From: Belliella calami
Lineage (GTDB): Bacteria; Bacteroidota; Bacteroidia; Cytophagales; Cyclobacteriaceae
Direction of reading: 5' to 3'
Assembly: GCF_022549695.1 (NCBI RefSeq)
Contig: NZ_JAKZGS010000019.1
Coordinates: 1 to 64,000, forward strand
Length of the DNA stretch: 64,000 nucleotides
Both the position numbers and the translations under genes were made by a program. This document shows positions 17,073 through 25,907 of this stretch, in pieces; position 1 is the first letter of the stretch; each line of letters begins with the position of its first letter. The notes under the pieces are model-generated. The model ran no database searches and had not been told where the DNA came from. It saw nothing but the letters and a program-made list of their open reading frames with translations.

Positions 17073-17771
17073 ATGAAAGCCATTCTTGTAGAAGACGAAA
17101 TCAATGCACAAAAAGCACTTTTGAAGATGCTTCAGCTCGTTGCACCCGAAATTCAAGTATGGGCTATTTTTGATACCATAAAAGAAGCTTCTTTATTTCT
17201 GAATAAAAACACGGTCGATTTGCTGTTTTTAGACATCCAGCTCAAAGACGGCAACGGTTTTGAACTTTTGCAAACAATTGACCAGCAAGATTTTTCATTG
17301 ATTTTCACAACCGCTTTCAACGATTTTGCCATAAAGGCTTTTAAATTTAATGCGATAGATTATTTGCTAAAACCTATCGATCCGCTCGAACTGAAAGAAG
17401 CCATTGAAAGGGCAAAAAACACAAGAAAAACCAACCCGATTATTCCTTTAGAAAAATCACTTTCCGAGCAAAAAATTGTTTTAAAAACCACCGATAGCAA
17501 TCATATCATTCCTGTTTCATCCATAATCCGGCTTGAGGCAGACGGTGCTTACACTTTATTTGTAACAGAAAATCAGAAAATACTGGTTTCAAAAAACATC
17601 AAGCATTACGAAGAATTGTTAGCCGAATACCATTTTGTGCGTTGTCATCAATCGCATCTTATTGCTTTTTCCAAAATTTCAGAGGTCAAAAGCAATAGCG
17701 TGAAAATGCTCAACAATGATGAAGTTCCTGTTTCTTTCCGCAAAAAGCAACTGTTGAAATCCCTACTGTAA
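17073..17771 (+). CDS. LytTR-family response regulator
   Basis: 232 residues. Receiver domain with phosphoacceptor Asp54 in LLFLDIQLKDG, acidic pair near the start (VEDE), conserved Lys in YLLKPID. The C-terminal LytTR DNA-binding domain (about 130-230) includes IIRLEADGAYT and FVRCHQSHLI. It forms a pair with the upstream kinase. Targets may be the island genes themselves, but no binding-site pair was identified. Confidence 0.93.
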   Translation: MKAILVEDEINAQKALLKMLQLVAPEIQVWAIFDTIKEASLFLNKNTVDLLFLDIQLKDGNGFELLQTIDQQDFSLIFTTAFNDFAIKAFKFNAIDYLLKPIDPLELKEAIERAKNTRKTNPIIPLEKSLSEQKIVLKTTDSNHIIPVSSIIRLEADGAYTLFVTENQKILVSKNIKHYEELLAEYHFVRCHQSHLIAFSKISEVKSNSVKMLNNDEVPVSFRKKQLLKSLL

Positions 17772-17912
17772 AGAAAACAACACGCTTTTCAATCCATTCT
17801 TTACGGTTGTCAATTCCTTTGTGAATTTCATTCATAATAAAGCTATTTTAGCTACACTATGTTTTGAGTGGTAATTATTTAATAAAACCGAAATAAGCAC
17901 CTAAGACAAACA

Positions 17913-18140
17913 AACACTATGTTCTCTATGTGACTATCCAGCCAAAGGCGGACAAGTGTGGTAAAAAAAAATATAAACCACATAGTAACATAGAAAACAT
18001 AGAAGCTAATCGGTAAAAACTATGTGTCTATCCAGCCAAAGGCGGATACGTGTGGTTTAAGAAGTTTAAATACTATGTTCTCTATGTGTCTATGTGGTTT
18101 TTAAAGTTTAAATACTATGTTCACTATGTGACTATGTGGT
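17913..18140 (+). repeat. CATAG palindromic repeat, cluster D (1 unit plus 3 right arms)
   Basis: A right-arm fragment with the insert (17913-17962), one full unit from 17976, then two insert-free right arms at 18072-18098 and 18114-18140. These arms are close to exact reverse complements of the left arm of other units, which shows the unit is an inverted repeat. The whole 17772-18189 gap contains nothing else. Confidence 0.85.
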
Positions 18141-18189
18141 TTAAGAAGTCTAAACATAAATCAATTGTAGTTTTTTTAATTATAAAATC

Positions 18190-18399
18190 GTGTCCAATCC
18201 GTTCAAAAAAATAGTCCAAAACGTGCAGGTTTCCAAAACCAAGATGTTTGATGATGACATTAAACACCAAGCAAATATGGAAACCAAAACCTGCAAGAGC
18301 TGTGGAGCTCCAAGGCCCATTAACACCAATTTGGTGCATTGCAACTATTGCCGAACACCGTTTATGAACATCGATGCCATCATAAAAGCCGAAAAATGA
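18190..18399 (+). CDS. Small zinc-ribbon protein
   Basis: 69 residues from a GTG start; an ATG at 18244 or one at 18277 would shorten it. Two CxxC pairs, CKSCGAP and CNYCRTP, form a zinc ribbon. The stop overlaps the start of the next gene (ATGA), implying translational coupling. The next protein carries the same kind of ribbon, so the two probably act together. Confidence 0.65.
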   Translation: MSNPFKKIVQNVQVSKTKMFDDDIKHQANMETKTCKSCGAPRPINTNLVHCNYCRTPFMNIDAIIKAEK

Positions 18400-19181
18400 A
18401 CCACGAATTACAGGAAACCATTAACCGCTGGAAAGCCTATCTGCAAAAGATAGAACAGCGTTTTGACCAATCGTTGCAACAAGCCGAGGAAGTCTGCAAA
18501 GATTTGCTTGTAGAAAGCAAATACGACTATTATGAAGTGATGAAAACCTGGATGGCAATCAAATCGCAGATTTATGACATCTCCAAAAGTGTAACCCAAA
18601 CTTGGGAAGAAAAAGTGTATCCGCAACTGCGTTTGCATACCAATTTCGATGTGCCAAAAGAACTGCACGAAAGCAATTTTACCTATTTCCTGATTACCAA
18701 ACTAGACCATTTTGAACGTAATTTAGAAGCCGATTTATCGCAAACCTTTTACAATCAAGCTATTCAGTCGGCAAACCAGCAGTTTTTTTGCACCCAATGT
18801 CATTCGCCTTTGGCCATACAAAGCAATGTTTTTCGGGCACATTATGTCACCTGCAACTATTGTCAGGCAACCAATACCTTCACGCCCGACACCAAATATG
18901 CCCAAATTGGTGGCAATATCATAGACAATATCGTGGCAAAAAAATGCGAGCCTTTGTATCTGCAAATGCAAAACTCGCTCAATGTGATACAAAGCCAGCG
19001 TCCGCCGGTTGTGGAGCAGTTGTGGGAAAAATACAAAACCGATTATTTCACTTACTACGAAACCTTTTTTACCGAAAGAATGAAGCTGAACAACGATGCC
19101 AAAGACCGTTTTGGTGCCGATATGCAACGCAAAAAAACAGAATACGAACAGTACGAAAATCTACATAAAAAATCATACTAA
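18396..19181 (+). CDS. Coiled-coil protein with an internal zinc ribbon
   Basis: 261 residues from the ATG at 18396, overlapping the upstream stop; a longer frame would read through the upstream gene and is rejected. The N-terminal half is helical and charged; a ribbon (CTQCHSPL then CNYCQATNTF) lies near 135-165; the C-terminal half is helical again. No enzyme motif. It belongs with the adjacent SPFH protein, recalling the zinc-ribbon/SPFH partners of membrane-stress loci such as Bacillus YdjFGHI (inference). Confidence 0.65.
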   Translation: MNHELQETINRWKAYLQKIEQRFDQSLQQAEEVCKDLLVESKYDYYEVMKTWMAIKSQIYDISKSVTQTWEEKVYPQLRLHTNFDVPKELHESNFTYFLITKLDHFERNLEADLSQTFYNQAIQSANQQFFCTQCHSPLAIQSNVFRAHYVTCNYCQATNTFTPDTKYAQIGGNIIDNIVAKKCEPLYLQMQNSLNVIQSQRPPVVEQLWEKYKTDYFTYYETFFTERMKLNNDAKDRFGADMQRKKTEYEQYENLHKKSY

Positions 19182-19202
19182 TCCTTTAAAAATAAACAAA
19201 TT

Positions 19203-19772
19203 ATGGAAACTATTAACGGAGTAACTTTTGAAGATTGGGCTTGTGCCTGTGCCAATTTAGCCGGCGGAATGCCCGAAAACGAAGTGCTGAATGTACTGGG
19301 AATTGAATTGCCGGTTTGGCAAAAAACCACTGACGAATGGAGTGCAAAATTGGGCGATATGATGGCCGAAGATATGAACATCGCCACCAAATACGGCGAA
19401 TATTTCACCAACCCAAAACAAGGCAAGTTTGCCAATGCCGGTGCTACAACAATGTCGTTGGCAGATGCCTTGGCAATCGTTCCAGATTTTGATGCTTATC
19501 AACAGATTTTCTGGCAAATGTCCAAAGGTGCCGATGTGGGTATCGATGGTATTCAGGTGTTGCAAAACCACGGACTTACCCTGCAAAGTTGGTCATCGGT
19601 TGGGCAACATTACAGCCAGATGCAACACCAGATGATGGACGAAAATCTTTCGCCAGAAGAGCTGAAACGCAATTACGACACCATTACCCAAATCAGTGAA
19701 AAATGGCAAAACCATTGGGATAATCATTATAAAGACAGCAAGGCAGATTTAGCTGGCGATATAGATTTTTAG
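19203..19772 (+). CDS. Uncharacterised protein, DUF6620-like
   Basis: 189 residues, soluble and acidic. It has two similar-looking segments, INGVTFEDWACACANLAGGM with VLGIELPVWQ, and a later VLQNHGLTLQSWSSVGQHY, suggestive of a short duplicated helical unit. I recall this pattern from a Bacteroidetes family named DUF6620, but the name is not certain. Situated in the zinc-ribbon/SPFH cluster. Confidence 0.5.
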   Translation: METINGVTFEDWACACANLAGGMPENEVLNVLGIELPVWQKTTDEWSAKLGDMMAEDMNIATKYGEYFTNPKQGKFANAGATTMSLADALAIVPDFDAYQQIFWQMSKGADVGIDGIQVLQNHGLTLQSWSSVGQHYSQMQHQMMDENLSPEELKRNYDTITQISEKWQNHWDNHYKDSKADLAGDIDF

Positions 19773-19918
19773 GGCGTTCGGGCGGGTTTTCCGTTGCAAG
19801 TCCTCGTCAATCAAACTTTTTTTGCGAGTTGTGGCAAGAGCTTCTTTGGTCGCTTTGCCACGCCTGCAAAAAATAGTTCGCTTGCCTGTGGGCTTTCCAC
19901 TACAACCCCTAACGCAAA
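19770..19918. repeat. GC-richer structured intergenic element
   Basis: About 150 bases beginning GGGCGTTCGGGCGGG and ending CCCCTAACGCAAA. It contains a perfect 7-bp hairpin, GTGGCAA (19831-19837) with TTGCCAC (19855-19861), and is much richer in GC than the flanks. The two ends match, as I remember them, the ends of a non-coding element scattered in many Bacteroidetes genomes. It has no coding sense and separates the DUF6620-like gene from the SPFH gene. Confidence 0.55.
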
Positions 19919-19938
19919 ATTCATCAAACGATAAAAAA

Positions 19939-20913
19939 ATGAACATCAAAGAAACCATTAAAGAGCAATTACGGTCGGTCATCCAATGGGAAAAACCGCA
20001 GGAATTTCAGCTTTTTTATAAATTTACCGACAAAGGCGACGAGATTAAAAATGCCTCCAGGCTTATTCTGCAACCCGGACAAGGCTGTATTTTTACCCAC
20101 GAAGGAAAAATTGAAGGCATTTATGAAGAAGAAGGTTTGTATGACCTGAAAACTGAAAACACGCCCTTTTTCACCACGATGAAAAAAGTGCTGAACGCCT
20201 TTGAAAGTGAGCATAAAGTGGGCATTTGGTTTTACCGCAAAGCCGATATCAACAACATCCGTTGGGGAACCCGACTTCCGATTAAATACAACGATCCTGT
20301 GTATGCTTTTCCGGTACATTTGCGGGGTTATGGCAATTATTCAATCCGTATTTCAGATGTCAAGTCGTTTTTTGTAAACATTTTGGCCGGTCAGGAAGAT
20401 TATTTCAGCTACGAATTGCAGGAATTGTTCTTGTCGCGAATTACGCAACCTATTTCCAACTATCTCGCCAACGCCAAATTTTCCTATGCCGAAATCGACA
20501 GCCATATCGAGGAAATTGCAAAAGAAGCCCAGCAAAAATCGCTTTCCGTTTTTGAAAATTTAGGCTTTTCTTTAATCGATTTTCGTATTGAAGGCACTTC
20601 TTTCGACGAAGAAACCAATCAGCGGATCAACGAAATTTCCAATGTTCAGGCAGATGTTCACGCCTCAAAAATTGCCGGGGTCGATTATGCCCAAATGCAA
20701 CAACTCAAAGCAATGCGAGATTTGGCAAAAAACGAAGGCACTGCCGGAGCATCAATGGGAATGTTTGCCGGAATGAATATGGCACAAAACATCAATCCAA
20801 CTCCTCCAACTCAAGATTTAAAAACCAAACTCAAAGAACTGAAAGAGCTATTTGACGAAGGCTTGATTGACGAGCAGGAATTTAAAGAGGCGAAAGCGAA
20901 GTTGTTGTCATAG
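19939..20913 (+). CDS. SPFH/virion-core-like protein with a C-terminal SHOCT domain
   Basis: 324 residues from the ATG at 19939; the longer frame runs through the structured element and is rejected. The body is the SPFH (band 7) fold of the YdjI/virion-core type, with RLILQPGQGCIFTHEGKIEG and a long helical segment. After a Met/Ala-rich linker the last 30 residues (LKELKELFDEGLIDEQEF) form a SHOCT module. SPFH proteins scaffold membrane-stress or phage-shock complexes. The same SHOCT sequence ends the ankyrin protein at 25908-27257. Confidence 0.85.
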   Translation: MNIKETIKEQLRSVIQWEKPQEFQLFYKFTDKGDEIKNASRLILQPGQGCIFTHEGKIEGIYEEEGLYDLKTENTPFFTTMKKVLNAFESEHKVGIWFYRKADINNIRWGTRLPIKYNDPVYAFPVHLRGYGNYSIRISDVKSFFVNILAGQEDYFSYELQELFLSRITQPISNYLANAKFSYAEIDSHIEEIAKEAQQKSLSVFENLGFSLIDFRIEGTSFDEETNQRINEISNVQADVHASKIAGVDYAQMQQLKAMRDLAKNEGTAGASMGMFAGMNMAQNINPTPPTQDLKTKLKELKELFDEGLIDEQEFKEAKAKLLS

Positions 20914-20968
20914 GATTTAAAATTCGAGGTGTGCATCTTATTTGGATAAATTAATTAGCCGTCATATT

Positions 20969-21616
20969 ATGAATGACTACAAAAGCGAAATAGAAATTTT
21001 ACTCGACAGTTTGGACAAAAGTGCAAATTCAAATACGGCGTGGCTTCATTTTAACATTAATTCGCCTTCCACATTTGATATTAATGCGTTCTTGTTAAAA
21101 CAATTACAAACAGGTTTTTTTCATTTCACTTTGGTTGAAAGCGACATTAATAGAGGCTGGGAACATTATGTTAGTTCGTTCCTTTCAAAAAATTGTAAAG
21201 ACAATATGATAATGCTCCAACGTCCTGGAACTACTTGGAATGGCAGGACAGAACTAGAGATTAACAGCATTTCAACCGACAATGCAAAAGAGTTGCTTGT
21301 TGACCTGCTAACAGGAGAAAGAATACATTTTAGCAAAAGCCCATTAGGAACGCAACTGGATAAAGCCGAAGCAGAAAAATTGGTTGACAATTTCGTAAAG
21401 TATATAAAGACACATAAAAGTAGGGAACTTACATTTTATAATATTGCACCAAATTTTCTTTGGACAACTGAAGATTGCTTTAACTCGGACAATGATAACA
21501 CACGACTTGGCTATTTCGAAAGTAATGGAAGAGATTTGGTGTTGGGTGTTCTGTCTAATGATATGGAAATGAATATTTTGGAGCTAAATATTCTTATGAC
21601 TAATGGATATTGTTAG
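20969..21616 (+). CDS. Uncharacterised protein
   Basis: 215 residues from the ATG at 20969; an upstream TTG is possible but weaker. Soluble, mixed alpha/beta, with no family recognised. Context in an array of immunity-like genes makes an immunity or accessory role possible but unsupported by any motif. Confidence 0.55.
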   Translation: MNDYKSEIEILLDSLDKSANSNTAWLHFNINSPSTFDINAFLLKQLQTGFFHFTLVESDINRGWEHYVSSFLSKNCKDNMIMLQRPGTTWNGRTELEINSISTDNAKELLVDLLTGERIHFSKSPLGTQLDKAEAEKLVDNFVKYIKTHKSRELTFYNIAPNFLWTTEDCFNSDNDNTRLGYFESNGRDLVLGVLSNDMEMNILELNILMTNGYC

Positions 21617-21672
21617 TGAAGAAATACAAACAGCTAAAAGGCATTTTGGTAAAAGGTTGAGCGTAAAATAAT

Positions 21673-22212
21673 ATGAAAAAAACACTAAAAATAATGGTGG
21701 TAATACTATTAGCAATAGCACTCTTTTTGGGTATGGCTTATCTCTACCTCACTGATTGTGGCAGAAAAGGAATTTTGTCAAATGCACCTGATTTACCCAA
21801 AATGGAAATACCAATAACTTACAATGTTGCTTGGTGGGCACATCAAAAAGATTTAGTGATTGAGGATTTTAAGGTAACTGTTGTAGAAAACAATTTGCAC
21901 CTATTCAACAATCAAGCATTGATTTCTTATACGGTAAAAGGGAAAATAAATTATGATGGTCATTGGAGACCCAACATAAAAGAAGTGCATATATCCGAAA
22001 GAATTAATAAAGACAGCACACAAAACGTTAACCGTATAATTGAAATTACACCAATAGTTGAAGTGAAAAAGGATACAAATGCAAATGACGGAATTGAAGA
22101 TTTTGAATTTACAAACCAACACATAATTACCTCGGGGAAATTTGGTTTAAACAGGATTAAAATTATTTGCGAAAACAAAGACACCATTATCGAAATACAA
22201 CAAAGGAAATAA
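21673..22212 (+). CDS. Membrane-anchored uncharacterised protein
   Basis: 179 residues. One N-terminal hydrophobic helix (about 6-27) works as anchor or signal, followed by a beta-rich extracytoplasmic domain. No family recognised. Start chosen at the ATG preceded by a 56-base gap from the previous stop. Confidence 0.55.
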   Translation: MKKTLKIMVVILLAIALFLGMAYLYLTDCGRKGILSNAPDLPKMEIPITYNVAWWAHQKDLVIEDFKVTVVENNLHLFNNQALISYTVKGKINYDGHWRPNIKEVHISERINKDSTQNVNRIIEITPIVEVKKDTNANDGIEDFEFTNQHIITSGKFGLNRIKIICENKDTIIEIQQRK

Positions 22213-22238
22213 GGCACCAACTTAAAAAATGTATCGCT

Positions 22239-22847
22239 ATGAACAGCAAACGTACCATTAAAAAACAAAAGCTGGTTGCCTTTATTTATTCAGCTTTTGA
22301 TGGTGTACAACTCGAAGAAGGCATTGGACTTTGGGAAGCTCAAGCAGAAGATAATCCGTTAGAAGATAAGGAATGGGAAAAGCAATGTCTTGACAAAGCA
22401 AAAAACGACGAACGTAACGATTGGCAAAAAGTAAGTTTAGAAAATTTAATCGATTGTGGAGATATCATTAACTACATCGATGCCAAGGGTTTTCGCTACT
22501 ATTTACCGCTTTGGTTGCTTATGGATATTGGGTATGATGATGAAGTTATCCAAAAGCAATTTCCGCATAAAATGATGGTTGATATTGCTTTTCATTTAAG
22601 CCGACCGCTTGAAGTTTGGGCAAATGGTAAGTATGAAAATAAATTTGGAGACAATAAATTGAGTGCACTTAACCACGACCAAAAAAAATGTATCGCTACT
22701 TATTTTCAGTATAAAATGAACATCGTTAAGCAAAAATACCAAGAATATTCTATCCAATTTGGGTCAGATGAAAGCGAATTTTTAAACGATAAAGCATACA
22801 TCGCTTTGCAAAAAGCAAGAGATTTTTGGGGAAATCGTATATTATGA
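22239..22847 (+). CDS. Uncharacterised protein, DUF6714-like
   Basis: 202 residues from the ATG at 22239. An upstream in-frame ATG would overlap the previous gene by about 45 bases and is less likely. The pattern GVQLEEGIGLWEAQA, then DWQKVSLENL and GFRYYLPLWLLMDIG, resembles DUF6714, a family found with SUKH-type immunity genes. Confidence in the family is moderate. Confidence 0.6.
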   Translation: MNSKRTIKKQKLVAFIYSAFDGVQLEEGIGLWEAQAEDNPLEDKEWEKQCLDKAKNDERNDWQKVSLENLIDCGDIINYIDAKGFRYYLPLWLLMDIGYDDEVIQKQFPHKMMVDIAFHLSRPLEVWANGKYENKFGDNKLSALNHDQKKCIATYFQYKMNIVKQKYQEYSIQFGSDESEFLNDKAYIALQKARDFWGNRIL

Positions 22848-22860
22848 AAATCCCGAAAGG
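22846..22860 (+). repeat. 15-bp direct repeat, copy 1
   Basis: GAAAATCCCGAAAGG, overlapping the stop codon of the DUF6714-like gene. An identical copy lies at 23312-23326. Confidence 0.7.
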
Positions 22861-22946
22861 CTTTGATAATAAAAAAAAATAGATGACAAAGGAGAAAATC
22901 TTAAACAACACAAATTGGTATTACTTTTAAATTTTTGAATAATATA

Positions 22947-23312
22947 ATGGAACAATTAAAAACACTTTTAGACAAATTCATCCAGTCGGATAAACAACAC
23001 GGCATCAAAAAAATAGCGGTTTCCGATTTGTTTTTTGATGTAGATCCGGATGAAATGGAAGCAACAAGAGCACAGTTTATAAAACAGTATGAACAGTACA
23101 AAAAGATGCTAATAGAAATTTGCGGTAACCCAATCATAACAGATGTTTCTGGCTATGAATTCAAAGATTTTGAACTCACCAAAAACGAGAAAATGGCAGA
23201 TATGCTCACCTTATTTGCTTATCAAAATAGCAGATTTGGCATTTTGCTTTTTCAAGAAGACAAAGAATTGCCTATTGAATTGTGTCTATCGGCTTTTAAA
23301 ACTAATTCATAG
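22947..23312 (+). CDS. Small uncharacterised protein
   Basis: 121 residues from the ATG at 22947. Soluble, acidic, helical start then a short alpha/beta domain. No family recognised. Its stop overlaps the second copy of a 15-bp direct repeat whose first copy overlaps the previous gene's stop. Confidence 0.5.
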   Translation: MEQLKTLLDKFIQSDKQHGIKKIAVSDLFFDVDPDEMEATRAQFIKQYEQYKKMLIEICGNPIITDVSGYEFKDFELTKNEKMADMLTLFAYQNSRFGILLFQEDKELPIELCLSAFKTNS

Positions 23313-23326
23313 AAAATCCCGAAAGG
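23312..23326 (+). repeat. 15-bp direct repeat, copy 2
   Basis: Identical to 22846-22860, again overlapping a stop codon. The two copies bracket one gene, as expected for a duplicated or inserted gene unit. Confidence 0.7.
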
Positions 23327-23350
23327 ATGAAGTGATTAAAACAAGAAAAT

Positions 23351-23974
23351 ATGGGAACTTATATGCCAGCTATTTCGGTGCTTGTTCAATCAAATGAAAT
23401 TCCAAAACAAAAGGCCGAAAGCTATAATGATGTTTTGGGTATTCTTATTAAATATAATGACGAAAAAACGCGTTATCAGTGCACAACTAGAGGTTATGAA
23501 CATATAGAAATAGTTTCAAGTTTAGCAAAGCAATTAAACATTTTCCATTTTGATGACTATGTAAATGAAGAAGTTTTTTTTGTAGAAGGCGATAAGCTCA
23601 ATATGTTTTTAGAGAAATTACAAGCAATAGAAAATATCCTTTTGTTGCATCCCAAAAAAATAATAGAGGCATATATCAACATACAACAAAATAGATTAGA
23701 ATTAAGTAAGAATGAAGTGGCTTTTACAACTTATGAAGCATCAAAAAAACAAATTACAGAAACTCAAACACGCTTGCAAAATATAGATTTAACTACAGTT
23801 TATAAACAAGCAGAGCTTAATCCTGATATTTGTGAATTTTCATTAAAGGATGAGTATCAATCCAATTATCATCCTATTATTTCGGTGTTATTTTGGTTAA
23901 AAGTTCAACTGTTTTTATTCAGTAAGGCCATCAATGAAAATAAAGTATATGCACATATTTATTTAACTCCTTAA
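23351..23974 (+). CDS. Uncharacterised protein
   Basis: 207 residues, soluble. N-terminal half mixed, C-terminal half helical, with a hydrophobic stretch near 185-200 (VLFWLKVQLFLFS) too short to be a sure membrane helix. No family recognised. It is followed by 86 bases before a small membrane protein. Confidence 0.5.
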   Translation: MGTYMPAISVLVQSNEIPKQKAESYNDVLGILIKYNDEKTRYQCTTRGYEHIEIVSSLAKQLNIFHFDDYVNEEVFFVEGDKLNMFLEKLQAIENILLLHPKKIIEAYINIQQNRLELSKNEVAFTTYEASKKQITETQTRLQNIDLTTVYKQAELNPDICEFSLKDEYQSNYHPIISVLFWLKVQLFLFSKAINENKVYAHIYLTP

Positions 23975-24060
23975 AACTTATAACTCTGTTTCTAAATTAT
24001 ATAAGGAGAATAAAAGATTTCAAACCTAACAATCAGAATCGATAAAAAATATAGGAATTT

Positions 24061-24558
24061 ATGTCAATTATTTCATTACTTATCAAATTAAGACCACTAA
24101 AAACCGTCCTGAAAATTGGATTGCTTTGGGCTTCGCTTTGGTTGCCTGTGTTTCTGTTTGAAAAAATTTTTACACGGCAGTTTGAAACTCACCAACTTAT
24201 AGGTGTGTATCGAGATGCATCAATGGTTTACCTTTCAATAAGTGTTTTATTAGCTATAATCTACCTTTGGTTAACACCACGATGGTTTCAAAGTAGTGCC
24301 TATAAAACAGGAATTATTCTCATATACGTCCTCTTTTTTGCGATGATGTGTACCCAAGTCGCTAAGGATTATTGCATCAATTTTGGTTCTACTTGGCGTT
24401 GGAATGAAGTGTTTTATGAATTGGTGGCAACGCAATGGTATTTGTATGTGATCGGATTAATTGGAGTAATTTCCCATTTGCTGTGTCACCATATTTTAAT
24501 AAGAAATAAGAAAAAATTATTGGATAATCGTAATCATAAATCACTATGTCAAACTTAA
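24061..24558 (+). CDS. Small polytopic membrane protein
   Basis: 165 residues with four predicted membrane helices (about 15-32, 55-72, 82-99, 122-142) and short loops. No family recognised. Its end overlaps the start of the ankyrin gene by 13 bases, suggesting translational coupling and a shared function with it. Confidence 0.6.
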   Translation: MSIISLLIKLRPLKTVLKIGLLWASLWLPVFLFEKIFTRQFETHQLIGVYRDASMVYLSISVLLAIIYLWLTPRWFQSSAYKTGIILIYVLFFAMMCTQVAKDYCINFGSTWRWNEVFYELVATQWYLYVIGLIGVISHLLCHHILIRNKKKLLDNRNHKSLCQT

Positions 24559-25754
24559 CATTAAGAGAAGCATTTACCAACCATAAATTTATTTTGGTAG
24601 AAGAAATGCTGAAAGAAAATCCGGCTTCGTACAAAGGACTCAACAATTGGGACCAAAGTTATTTGGTAACCGAAGCCTTGAAACAAAAATCATTCAGCAC
24701 CATTTTTACACTGATAGATGAAAAACTGGTAGAAACTGATGTCTTTGAATTAGACCATTTTTCGGGCAGTTTTATAGAAACCGTTTTGGCGAATATTCCA
24801 TTTTATTCAAAACCCATTTCGGCTTTTAGTCACGACAGCACTGCTAAAGAAGAACCCAATGAAGAAGCTTTAGATTTCTTGGAGAAATTTGCATCAGCCA
24901 TTGAAAACATTGACGAAATTGTTTCAAACACCACCATTTTAAAATGGGCATTGATCCGAAAACTACCGGCAAAAGCCATCGAAATTTTAATCAATAAAGG
25001 TTGTAAAGTCAATGAAATTGATGCGTCTGAAAATTCGCTCCTGCATCTGGATTTGCCCGAAGAATATTTCGGAATGCTGGTTAATTTTGGCTTAAACGTT
25101 AACCGCAAAAACAAAGGAAACGTAACACCTGTGCAAAAAGCCATTGATGCAGGCAACAAAAATGCGGTGCGAATTTTACTCGAAAACGGAGCCGATGCAC
25201 AGCACAAAGACAGTCGCGGAAATTCGATGTTTTACGTGGCTTTGGTGGATAAACTCGACTATGAAATTTACGATTTACTGTGCGAATTTGACAGTCCGAA
25301 TTTTGACGAAACCAATACCGACGGTGCTTCGATGTTGTTTGAATACATTAGAAGATTAGACAATTATTCCGGTCAAAATTCCTTGCAATATCTAGCGAAA
25401 CTGCTAGAACAAGGTGCCGATTTAACCCACAAATGTTTGTACTACGGAAGTCCCACAACGCCTTTGGATATGGCCATTACCAAGCCTTTTGCCGTTTTTG
25501 AAATGGTCCTCAATAATTTATATGCCGATATCAACGAGCAAGACGATAACGGAGACACCTTACTGCACAAAGTTTGCAATGTGAACCTAAATTTTGAAGC
25601 CGAAAAAGCCAAAGACATTTACAAAAAAGTGAAAATGTTATTGGAAAAAGGAGCAGATGTTTCCATCAGAAATGCTCAAGACAAATTACCGTTGGATTTA
25701 GCAAGCAATGATAATTTAAAGGAAAAAACCGTGGCATTGCTACTCAAATCCTAA
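24546..25754 (+). CDS. Ankyrin-repeat protein
   Basis: 402 residues, no signal peptide. Ankyrin repeats are clear from residue about 135 on: NSLLHLDLPEEYFGMLVNFG, TPVQKAIDAGNKNAVRILLE, DTLLHKVCN, KLPLDLASND. The first 130 residues are helical and divergent. Ankyrin proteins bind other proteins, and in Gram-negative islands they often serve as immunity or antagonist proteins. It is coupled to the upstream membrane protein. Confidence 0.85.
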   Translation: MSNLTLREAFTNHKFILVEEMLKENPASYKGLNNWDQSYLVTEALKQKSFSTIFTLIDEKLVETDVFELDHFSGSFIETVLANIPFYSKPISAFSHDSTAKEEPNEEALDFLEKFASAIENIDEIVSNTTILKWALIRKLPAKAIEILINKGCKVNEIDASENSLLHLDLPEEYFGMLVNFGLNVNRKNKGNVTPVQKAIDAGNKNAVRILLENGADAQHKDSRGNSMFYVALVDKLDYEIYDLLCEFDSPNFDETNTDGASMLFEYIRRLDNYSGQNSLQYLAKLLEQGADLTHKCLYYGSPTTPLDMAITKPFAVFEMVLNNLYADINEQDDNGDTLLHKVCNVNLNFEAEKAKDIYKKVKMLLEKGADVSIRNAQDKLPLDLASNDNLKEKTVALLLKS

Positions 25755-25757
25755 CAA

Positions 25758-25879
25758 ACTATGTGGTAGAAAAAATATACCACATAGCCACACCTGTGCT
25801 GAGCCTGTCGAAGTATAGAAAACATAGAAATTGTGATGTATAAAAAGAAAACTATGTGCAACTATGTGACTATGTGGTT
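25758..25879 (+). repeat. CATAG palindromic repeat, cluster E (1 unit with a different nested insert)
   Basis: A right-arm fragment (25758-25769) is followed by one full unit from 25779. Its left arm is split after CCACA by CCTGTGCTGAGCCTGTCGAA (25793-25812), a short motif of the CTTCGACAGGCTCAG type known from many bacterial genomes. The right arm ends CTATGTGACTATGTGG with no other insert. Confidence 0.85.
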
Positions 25880-25907
25880 AAAAAAATAACTTCTAAAATC
25901 AAAAAGT

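Noticed and set aside
18339-18395. Longer N-terminus for the coiled-coil zinc-ribbon protein
   Set aside because: It would read out of frame through the small zinc-ribbon gene; the ATG at 18396 in the ATGA overlap is the better start.
19822-19938. Longer N-terminus for the SPFH protein
   Set aside because: The extra 39 codons lie wholly in the structured GC-rich element and lack SPFH similarity; ATG at 19939 preferred.
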